From Betaproteobacteria bacterium RIFCSPLOWO2_02_FULL_62_17 (lineage in GTDB: Bacteria; Pseudomonadota; Gammaproteobacteria; Burkholderiales; SG8-39): a DNA stretch of 6,255 nucleotides. A model generated the notes under the pieces. The model ran no database searches and had not been told where the DNA came from. It worked only from the letters and a program-made list of their open reading frames with translations. Of the stretch, positions 1-4,320 are shown piece by piece. Both the position numbers and the translations under genes were made by a program. The stretch lies in assembly GCA_001770355.1 (NCBI GenBank), contig MEQV01000209.1, positions 1 through 6,255 of the forward strand, read 5' to 3'. The number at the start of each line of letters is the position of its first letter. Within the stretch, counting starts at the first letter, position 1.

Positions 1-183
1 GGCGGGCGCCCATGCATTCGCGGCCTGCGCATCCGCGTCACGGATATATTGGGCCTGCTCGGAGCGGGTGCATCTCATCAGGAAATTCTTGAGGATTATC
101 CCTTCCTCGAAGAAAACGACATTTTGGCAGCGCTTGAATATGCCGCGGCTCAGACAGACCATGCCATCCTGATTACTGCATGA
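1..183 (+). CDS. DUF433 family antitoxin, C-terminal part (5' end outside window)
   Basis: The window opens inside this gene; 60 codons in frame 1 are visible before the TGA at 181-183. The visible protein starts GGRPCIRGLRIRV and continues with an ILEDYPFLEENDI stretch followed by an alanine-rich helix (ALEYAAAQ). This is the classic core of DUF433, a small winged-helix-like fold. By family knowledge, DUF433 proteins are usually encoded just upstream of DUF5615 PIN-like proteins and are taken to be the antitoxin, neutralising the toxin and probably repressing the operon. Its stop overlaps the start of the downstream gene (ATGA, 180-183), which indicates translational coupling and fits a two-gene TA operon. 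Only about the first 15-20 residues should be missing, judging from usual family length. Promoter and start lie outside the window. The family call is firm; the antitoxin role is inferred from the pairing. Confidence 0.85.
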   Translation, partial: GGRPCIRGLRIRVTDILGLLGAGASHQEILEDYPFLEENDILAALEYAAAQTDHAILITA

Positions 184-512
184 CCTTTTTGGTCGATAAT
201 CAGTTGCCGTCGGCTCTAGCCCGTTATCTTGCTGCCAATGGCTGGGAATGCACCCATGTGCAGGATGTCGGGCTAGAGTCGGCCGAGGACATGACCATCT
301 GGCAGTACGCAAAACAGCGTGACCTGACCATTGTCACCAAGGACGAAGATTTTCAGGCGCTTGCCAATCGGCAAGGCAGCATCCCGCCTCAGGTAGTTTG
401 GGTTCGGCTCGGCAATTGCCGGAAGGCGGTTTTGCTGGATGCGTTTTCGCAAATACTGCCCGCGTTGCGCGAAATGTTGGCCGCTGGTGATGCGGTAATC
501 GAAATTCGATAG
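180..512 (+). CDS. DUF5615 PIN-like toxin
   Basis: A 110-residue protein of normal length for DUF5615 (Mut7-C/PIN-like fold). The N-terminus has the family signature FLVDNQLP, with Asp6 at the expected first acidic position. It is followed by an SAEDMTIWQYA segment (Asp37, Trp41) and by TIVTKDEDF, with Asp55 and Asp57 at the end of a beta strand. These carboxylates are placed like the metal-binding acids of PIN-domain ribonucleases, so the inferred role is an RNA-cleaving toxin in the cytoplasm; that activity is not proven for the family as a whole. The ATG at 180 overlaps the TGA of the upstream DUF433 gene by four bases, and start choice is dictated by that overlap. The stop is TAG at 510-512. 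The gene looks intact: no frameshift and all acidic positions present. It probably forms a complete TA pair with its upstream neighbour. Confidence 0.85.
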   Translation: MTFLVDNQLPSALARYLAANGWECTHVQDVGLESAEDMTIWQYAKQRDLTIVTKDEDFQALANRQGSIPPQVVWVRLGNCRKAVLLDAFSQILPALREMLAAGDAVIEIR

Positions 513-525
513 GCGGCAGCGGCAA

Positions 526-618
526 CGAATACCATCGCAGCCCGAGATTCTCAAGGCCTCGCGCAAGCGCCGCATCACCATTGGCGCAGGCGTCTCGGTG
601 CAGGAGGTCAACCGCATC
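526..618 (+). pseudogene. ffh: Fragment of ffh (SRP54) M domain
   Basis: Frame 1 here encodes a stretch beginning RIPSQPEIL, then ASRKRRITIGAGVSVQEVNR. This matches the conserved 4.5S-RNA-binding part of the signal recognition particle protein Ffh, whose family form is close to NPEIIKASRKRRIAxGSGTxVQEVNRLL. About 30 of the roughly 450 residues of Ffh are present: the NG GTPase domains and most of the M domain are absent upstream, and similarity stops right after VNR. The reading frame is open from 499 (after a TAA at 496-498) but has no ATG. I therefore read it as a decayed or transplanted piece rather than a working gene. It lies directly downstream of the DUF5615 gene and runs in frame into the tail at 619-705. 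The real ffh gene must be elsewhere, since it is essential. The match is strong by eye but short. Confidence 0.6.
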
Positions 619-705
619 GTCGTGCCTGAAGCACCGGGTGTGAAACTGATCACGGCACGCGTCAAGCGCGCGCAGTCGGATTACGAAAGCAAAGGAAAAT
701 GGTGA
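619..705 (+). pseudogene. Remnant reading-frame tail, possibly the C-terminus of a HigB/Gp49-like toxin
   Basis: The frame that carries the ffh fragment continues for 28 more codons to TGA at 703-705. The last residues read LITARVKRAQSDYESKGKW. This no longer looks like Ffh. The stop overlaps the ATG of the HigA-like gene at 699, the arrangement expected for a toxin gene upstream of its antitoxin. The basic helical end (ARVKRAQSDY followed by a Gly/Lys-rich tail) resembles the C-terminal helix of phage Gp49-like/HigB toxins, the usual partners of this antitoxin family. That resemblance is weak and from memory. If correct, the toxin has lost all but its last 25 or so residues, and ffh sequence was joined in front. 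It could instead be unrelated sequence that happens to be open. Confidence 0.3.
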
Positions 706-1025
706 GCAAAATCACCCGCGGCACCACCAACGTCTTCGCCGATCTGGGCTACGCGGATGCCCCCGAGCGGCAGACGAAAACGCGTCTGGCGCTGGCCGTC
801 AATGAACTGTTGAAAATCCGCAAGCTGAAACAGAGGGAAATCGCGCTGCTGCTGGGCATTGCGCAACCCAAAGTGTCGGCCCTGAAAAACTATCGCCTCG
901 ATTACTTCTCGGTCGAACGTCTGATGGAGTTCCTGACCGCGCTCAATCAAGACGTGGAAATCATGATTCGGCCGCGCGCCAACCGGGGCAAGTCCGGCCG
1001 TATTTCCGTCCTCGCCGTGCAGTAA
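699..1025 (+). CDS. HigA-like XRE-family HTH antitoxin (apparently orphan)
   Basis: A 108-residue protein of typical length for the HigA2-like (COG5606/HTH_37) antitoxins. The N-terminus SKITRGTTNVFADLGYADA is the usual lead-in of this family. A lambda-repressor-like helix-turn-helix spans about residues 28-80, with the recognition part at KLKQREIALLLGIAQPKVSAL (residues 42-62). The end is the familiar ERLMEFLTALNQDVEIMIRP followed by a basic tail. The expected role is a cytoplasmic DNA-binding antitoxin that represses its own operon and neutralises a RelE/HigB-type toxin. The ATG at 699 overlaps the stop of the preceding reading-frame remnant, with a purine-rich stretch (about 687-698, AAAGGAAA) just in front as ribosome binding site, at tight spacing. 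No intact toxin lies on either side, so it is probably a leftover of a decayed TA pair or acts as a solitary regulator. Confidence 0.8.
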   Translation: MVSKITRGTTNVFADLGYADAPERQTKTRLALAVNELLKIRKLKQREIALLLGIAQPKVSALKNYRLDYFSVERLMEFLTALNQDVEIMIRPRANRGKSGRISVLAVQ

Positions 1026-1034
1026 CGAGGCCAA

Positions 1035-1060
1035 GGCGCTCGGTCACCGATCCCTGCGCC
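1035..1060 (+). terminator. Weak hairpin after the HigA-like gene
   Basis: Ten bases past the TAA of the antitoxin gene, GGCGC (1035-1039) can pair with GCGCC (1056-1060). An inner TCGG/CCGA stem (1040-1050) closes a three-base loop, leaving a five-base bulge. There is no T-run after it on the + strand, so it would be an imperfect or factor-assisted terminator. Its position between two convergent genes supports a termination role, but the structure could be incidental. Confidence 0.3.
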
Positions 1061-1130
1061 AGCGACCTGATTCAAAAATAGATCATTCCCGTGCGACGAT
1101 GAGAACGGCAAGAAATTTCAGCGTCTGGTC

Positions 1131-1376
1131 TTATACCAACGTCAGCTCCAGGCGGCGTTCGATTCGGTCCAGTCGCTTTTCGACGCCGTCGATGCGGGAA
1201 TGAACGATGGCGTTGCCGCCGTGCAGATGAGCGATTTGCCCACGCAATTGAGCAATCTGCGACGCAACCGACGTCAGTCGTTGTTTCACCGTGCCCATGT
1301 CTTCCTTGATTTTCCCGACATCGGCGCGGATAGCGTGCAGAGGTTCGAGAATCAGGTTTTCCACGTTTTCGGTCAC
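1131..1376 (-). CDS. Small coiled-coil protein of unknown function
   Basis: Starting at the GTG at 1376-1374 this gene encodes 81 residues: TENVENLILEPLHAIRADV, then KIKEDMGTVKQRLTSVASQIAQL, ending in IDGVEKRLDRIERRLEL. Hydrophobic residues recur at heptad-like spacing (for example Ile23, Met27, Val30, Leu34, then Ile62, Val65, Leu69, Ile72, Leu76), so two helical coiled-coil segments separated by a short Gly-Gly hinge (residues 53-54) are likely. There is no signal peptide or membrane segment. The start was chosen because GGAG/AGGAG sits seven to eleven bases upstream and the protein's conserved-looking part begins there. The frame stays open upstream to an ATG at 1472, but that extension has low complexity and no ribosome binding site. 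I recall similar small proteins beside TA modules, though no function is known to me. It is convergent with the HigA-like gene and may be an independent unit. Confidence 0.65.
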   Translation of the reverse strand: MTENVENLILEPLHAIRADVGKIKEDMGTVKQRLTSVASQIAQLRGQIAHLHGGNAIVHSRIDGVEKRLDRIERRLELTLV

Positions 1377-1382
1377 AATTTT

Positions 1383-1421
1383 CTCCTGTCGCAGGGATTG
1401 TATCCTCCAAGGAAACAGGAG
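1383..1421 (-). promoter_or_regulatory. Hairpin that could mask the ribosome binding site of the coiled-coil gene
   Basis: In the - strand transcript CUCCUGU (1421-1415) is perfectly complementary to ACAGGAG (1389-1383). The second arm contains the Shine-Dalgarno sequence AGGAG that serves the GTG at 1376. Between the arms lies a smaller stem, GGAU/AUCC (1406-1396), with a three-base loop. Folding would occlude the ribosome binding site, suggesting structure-controlled translation. This is seen in sequence only; regulation is inferred. Confidence 0.4.
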
Positions 1422-1472
1422 CGAGTCGGTGGCGGGCTCGATTGATCCCTGACATTCTCGTTCCTCAGCCAT

Positions 1473-1747
1473 GGTCTTTTTGGGGTTTTACTGAAGTGGT
1501 GTGGGTGAATTCTGCGTTAAATTGGCTGGAAAGCCGCGCCAGTGCTGGGTTTGCGGCATATCTCGTCCACGTTTCAGGTTACTTCCGCGTGCAGGCGAAA
1601 GCCGACAGCGCGAGTGACTGGGTTTCCCCCGCTTTTCTAGAATCTTTGTTCGAGCCCGGGACGGGGAGCCAAGCGGGGCTTGAACACATGGCCAGTGTAT
1701 GACTGCTTCTCACCCAATAAAAATGCTACCGGCGTGTGCGACTGGCA
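1473..1747. other. Stretch with no supported gene
   Basis: Between the coiled-coil gene and the hairpin behind the Mo/W enzyme gene I see no convincing gene on either strand. An 86-codon + strand frame (1442-1702) has no ribosome binding site and an atypical composition (many Trp, Phe, Ser). Base composition is more even here than in the flanking genes, with a T/G-rich section near 1472-1530. Two tRNA-like bases (GTTCGAGCCC near 1649-1658) do not form a cloverleaf. It may be decayed mobile-element or gene sequence, but I could not identify any. Confidence 0.5.
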
Positions 1748-1774
1748 GCGCGCATTGACGGACGAAATGCGCGC
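1748..1774 (-). terminator. Strong inverted repeat behind the Mo/W enzyme gene
   Basis: GCGCGCATT (1748-1756) and AATGCGCGC (1766-1774) form a perfect 9-bp stem with a 9-base loop, 45 bases beyond the stop of the - strand oxidoreductase gene. A stem this long and GC-rich is unlikely by chance and is placed where a terminator or 3'-end-protecting structure would be. No T-run follows on the - strand, so it is not a textbook intrinsic terminator. It could work with Rho, stabilise the mRNA end, or be a dyad binding site. Confidence 0.45.
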
Positions 1775-1819
1775 CTTGATCAGGGCAATCCACGCATTGC
1801 TAGCCGCCAATCACATCAG

Positions 1820-3973
1820 TCAAACAGGTTTCTCCACCTCAATCCGGCACAGCAACGCCCGCAGTTGATACGACCCCATGGCCGGATCGTAAGGCCCGGA
1901 ATGGCTGGTCAGGATATTCGCGTTCGATTCCCAGATGCCGTGTTCCCATCCTTCGCGCTCGGGGAACCACCAGCCGTGCTGGCAGCCGATCACGCCCGGG
2001 TGCATGTCCTCGGTCAGGGAAGCACGCTGGCGGATGCTGCCGTTCGGGGTGGAGATGACCACCCAGTCGCCGCGCTTGATGCCATGTTGTTTCGCGGTTT
2101 CCGGGTGGATTTCCACCTGCGGCTCGCGCCGCCCGCGGCGCAACTGCGGCAGTTGCCGGTATTCGGAGTTGTAGAACACCGGAATGCGCGCGCCGGTGGT
2201 CAGCACATAGGGGAACTGCTTCGCGAGTTCCGGTGTTGCCAGCGGGCTCTCCGGCGGCTCTTCGTAATACGGCAGCGGATCGTAGCCCAGCGCCTCCAGG
2301 CGCGTGGAATAAAGTTCGATCTTGCCGGTAGGCGTCTTGAATCCCTTGGCCTCGTATTTTTTGTATTGCTTCGGAATCCGCACCGGGCCATTGGCGGCGA
2401 GTTCCTTGAACGTCATGCCCAGCGGCGCCAGCATGGCATCGTAAATATCCTCGGGCTCATCCTCGCAATGCGGCAGGCCCAGGCGCCGGGCCAGTTCGGT
2501 CATGATGACCTCGTCCTGCTTGCACTCGCCGACCTGCTCGCAGCGTTGCTGCGCGAGCACCACGTCTTCGCTGAAGTAAGGCATGCCCACGACCTCGTCC
2601 AGTTCGGGCCAGGCCGCGGCCGGCAGCACGATGTCGGCGAGTTCGGCGGTCGGCGTCATGAAAAGATCCGCCACCATCAGCAGATCGAGTTTGCCGAGCG
2701 CCTCGTAGACGTCGCGTGAACCGGCGTAGGTCGACAGCGCATTGTTGGCGAAAATCAGGAATCCCTTGGTCCAGTAGGGGTCGCCGCTGCGCATCGACTT
2801 AAAAACAGTGGGCATGTGCGCGCTGGGCAGCGGCGAGCCCGCGCCCGAGAGAACCTTGAAGCGGTCCGCGCCCAGGCACTTTTTCTTCATCTCGTCGGGC
2901 AACGCCTCGGGGAGGTAGGGGAAGGGCGCCAGCGGCAGCATGCCAAAGCACCAGCCTCCCGGGACGTCGATGCTGCCGTTCAACACCGGAAGCATCGATA
3001 TCGCGCGTATCGTCTGGGTGGTGTTGAGCGCGTGCTCGATCGATACCCCCCATTCCATCGCACCGGGTCCGGATGCGGCCCACAGGCGCGCGGCGGCGCG
3101 GATTTTTTCGGCCGGAACCCAGGTGATCGGTGCGGCCCACTCAGGCGTGCATGGCTTGACGCGTTCGGCCAGCCGGTCGAATCCGTAGGTCCATCGCTCG
3201 ACGAATTCCTTGTCGTAGGTCCGCTCCTCGATGATGACATTCAGCATGGCCAGCGCCAGCGCATCGTCGCTGCCGGGTCGGAGCTGCAGGAAAACATCGG
3301 CTTGTTTGGCGAGCCAGGTTTTGCGCGGATCGACGACGATGATCTTGGGCTTGGATTCCAATGCATCCAGAACCTGGAAACCGACTTCGCCGTCCGGACT
3401 CGATGCGAGCGGGTTGTGGCCCCAGAACAGGATTACCCCGGGCGGGCGTTCGCCGCCGTAATCGCACCAGGGCAATCCGCCGAAGGTCAGGTTCATGGTG
3501 TTGAGGCGCGGGAACAGGCATTGGGCGCGGCCGGGGTTGCCCGAATTGGGCGTTCCCATCATGTTGGCGAAGCGCGGCACCCATTGCATGTGATGCCGGC
3601 CGGTGCCGGTGCCGATGGTGATCGCTTCCTTGCCGTGCTCGGCCCAGATGTTGCGGATCCGCTCGCACAGGAAATCGTAGGCTTCGTCCCACGAGGCGCG
3701 CCGCCATTTGCCTTCACCGCGTTCGCCGGCGCGGATCAGCGGGTGGGTCAGGCGTTCAGGACTGTGCACCAGTTGCATGCTGGCCGAGCCCATCGGACAC
3801 AGCCGCCCGTGGTTCAGCGGGCCATCCGGATCGCCCACGATCTTGACGATCTTTTTGTCCCTGATGTGCACCAGCGTGCTGCAGCCGCCGTGGCACATGC
3901 GGCAAGTGCTTTTCTTGACCGTGTCCGCGCCGCTGCTTATCTTCGCCTTCGCAGGCCTTGCTAATGTATCCAT
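1820..3973 (-). CDS. Molybdopterin oxidoreductase-superfamily catalytic protein (solo, acetylene hydratase-like/PsrA-PhsA-like group)
   Basis: A 717-residue Mo/W-bisMGD enzyme of the DMSO reductase superfamily. The N-terminus carries a [4Fe-4S] motif, CRMCHGGC (Cys24, Cys27, Cys31), with the fourth ligand Cys59 in GRLCPMG. Central MGD-binding signatures include WGHNPLASSP (184-193) and VVDPRKT (213-219), then GVSIEHALNTTQTIRAI and NGSIDVPGGW. The C-terminal dinucleotide-binding domain (about 600-717) includes LTTGARIPVFYNSEYRQLP, GWWFPE and DPAMGSYQLRALLCR. Cys152 (GRAQCLF) is my candidate metal ligand. There is no twin-arginine signal, so it should be cytoplasmic. Length and the GWWFPE/PYDPAMGS features resemble the acetylene hydratase-like subgroup, but the substrate cannot be told. 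Met61 stands where many relatives have a Lys two residues after the last cluster Cys, and His28 follows the second Cys, where acetylene hydratase has its catalytic Asp13. The ATG is preceded by AGGGGGT at seven bases. No electron-transfer subunit gene is adjacent. Confidence 0.88.
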   Translation of the reverse strand: MDTLARPAKAKISSGADTVKKSTCRMCHGGCSTLVHIRDKKIVKIVGDPDGPLNHGRLCPMGSASMQLVHSPERLTHPLIRAGERGEGKWRRASWDEAYDFLCERIRNIWAEHGKEAITIGTGTGRHHMQWVPRFANMMGTPNSGNPGRAQCLFPRLNTMNLTFGGLPWCDYGGERPPGVILFWGHNPLASSPDGEVGFQVLDALESKPKIIVVDPRKTWLAKQADVFLQLRPGSDDALALAMLNVIIEERTYDKEFVERWTYGFDRLAERVKPCTPEWAAPITWVPAEKIRAAARLWAASGPGAMEWGVSIEHALNTTQTIRAISMLPVLNGSIDVPGGWCFGMLPLAPFPYLPEALPDEMKKKCLGADRFKVLSGAGSPLPSAHMPTVFKSMRSGDPYWTKGFLIFANNALSTYAGSRDVYEALGKLDLLMVADLFMTPTAELADIVLPAAAWPELDEVVGMPYFSEDVVLAQQRCEQVGECKQDEVIMTELARRLGLPHCEDEPEDIYDAMLAPLGMTFKELAANGPVRIPKQYKKYEAKGFKTPTGKIELYSTRLEALGYDPLPYYEEPPESPLATPELAKQFPYVLTTGARIPVFYNSEYRQLPQLRRGRREPQVEIHPETAKQHGIKRGDWVVISTPNGSIRQRASLTEDMHPGVIGCQHGWWFPEREGWEHGIWESNANILTSHSGPYDPAMGSYQLRALLCRIEVEKPV

Positions 3974-4016
3974 ATCCGCGACCCCCTATAGACTGCGCGC
4001 GGTAAATATATCCATA
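3963..4016 (-). repeat. Duplicated start-like 12-mer in the leader of the Mo/W gene
   Basis: AATGTATCCATA (3963-3974) and AATATATCCATA (4005-4016) differ at one base and lie exactly 42 bases apart. On the - strand each reads TATGGATAYATT; the downstream copy is the true gene start. The upstream copy opens a nine-codon frame (4015-3986) whose TAG touches the ribosome binding site. It could be a small leader peptide, a tandem protein-binding site four helical turns apart, or a chance duplication. Confidence 0.4.
3981..3987 (-). promoter_or_regulatory. Ribosome binding site of the Mo/W gene
   Basis: The - strand reads AGGGGGT, seven bases before the ATG at 3973. It is the clearest Shine-Dalgarno in the three-gene unit and fixes the start. 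It partly overlaps the stop of the nine-codon upstream frame. Confidence 0.6.
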
Positions 4017-4020
4017 GCGC

Positions 4021-4051
4021 CGTGCCGGCAATTGCGTTATATCAAGGCACG
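4021..4051 (-). other. Intercistronic inverted repeat, small gene to Mo/W gene
   Basis: CGTGCC (4021-4026) pairs perfectly with GGCACG (4046-4051) across a 19-base loop, spanning the stop of the 72-residue gene. It may be a processing or partial attenuation structure between cistrons. A 6-bp stem of this kind can occur by chance. Confidence 0.25.
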
Positions 4052-4260
4052 CTCATCTTGCGCGGGTACTGGCTGCGCGCCGCTTCCGTCTGGCGTTCTG
4101 CATCGATGCGATTGAAATAATCGTGAGTGCCACGCATGACACCGCGCTTGATCGGCGGCGCGGCACTGCGCAGCAGCTTGTCCATGGCGCGCCCGCGCCG
4201 GTACGCTTTGACCGGGTCAAGTTCGATTTCAGAGCGATCATTTTTGCCGACGATGCGCAT
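4042..4260 (-). CDS. Small basic protein of unknown function
   Basis: A 72-residue frame starting MRIVGKNDRSEIELDPVKAY, followed by an Arg/Lys-rich middle (RRGRAMDKLLRSAAPPIKRG) and TRHDYFNRI-like text (actual: RGTHDYFNRIDAERQTEAAR). It is strongly basic and mostly polar, with no signal peptide, membrane helix or Cys motif. I do not recognise the family. Reasons to call it real: it lies on the same strand between the Bug gene and the Mo/W gene with gaps of 60 and 68 bases, and its codons look like those of its neighbours. A TAA four codons before the ATG leaves ATG at 4260 as the only sensible start. Against it: no Shine-Dalgarno is placed properly, the nearest candidate, AGGAA, being about 18 bases away. 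It might assist maturation or regulation of the neighbouring enzyme, but that is a guess from position alone. Confidence 0.5.
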   Translation of the reverse strand: MRIVGKNDRSEIELDPVKAYRRGRAMDKLLRSAAPPIKRGVMRGTHDYFNRIDAERQTEAARSQYPRKMSVP

Positions 4261-4272
4261 GAGGTAAGTTTA

Positions 4273-4304
4273 GGCGGCTTCCTTTGTCCCGGCAATCTGC
4301 CGCC
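4273..4304 (-). other. Intercistronic inverted repeat behind the Bug gene
   Basis: GGCGGC (4273-4278) and GCCGCC (4299-4304) form a perfect 6-bp GC stem with a 20-base loop, between the stop of the binding-protein gene and the start of the 72-residue gene. With no T-run it is more likely a partial attenuator or mRNA-stabilising structure that lets the binding protein be made in excess. Chance occurrence is possible. Confidence 0.3.
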
Positions 4305-4320
4305 CGCGCCTTGATGGGCC

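Noticed and set aside
1377..1472. Longer start (ATG at 1472) for the coiled-coil gene
   Set aside because: The 32 extra residues have no coiled-coil character and no ribosome binding site precedes the ATG, whereas the GTG at 1376 has AGGAG at good spacing.
1640..1680. Possible tRNA T-arm-like sequence (GTTCGAGCCC)
   Set aside because: The surrounding bases cannot form the acceptor, D and anticodon stems of a tRNA.
1442..1702. 86-codon open frame on the + strand
   Set aside because: No Shine-Dalgarno, odd composition and no recognised motif. I kept the region as unexplained rather than calling a gene.
1736..2719. 327-codon open frame on the + strand
   Set aside because: Wholly antisense to the Mo/W enzyme gene, which has clear conserved motifs in that region. 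The Arg/His/Gln-rich translation is typical of a high-GC shadow frame.
2816..3964. 382-codon open frame on the + strand
   Set aside because: Also antisense to the Mo/W enzyme gene, in a frame that mirrors its codon pattern. No recognisable domain and no ribosome binding site.
4053..4295. 80-codon - strand frame starting MPGQRKPPKL
   Set aside because: It overlaps the better 72-residue candidate in another frame and its Ser/Arg/Ala-rich composition is that of a shadow frame.
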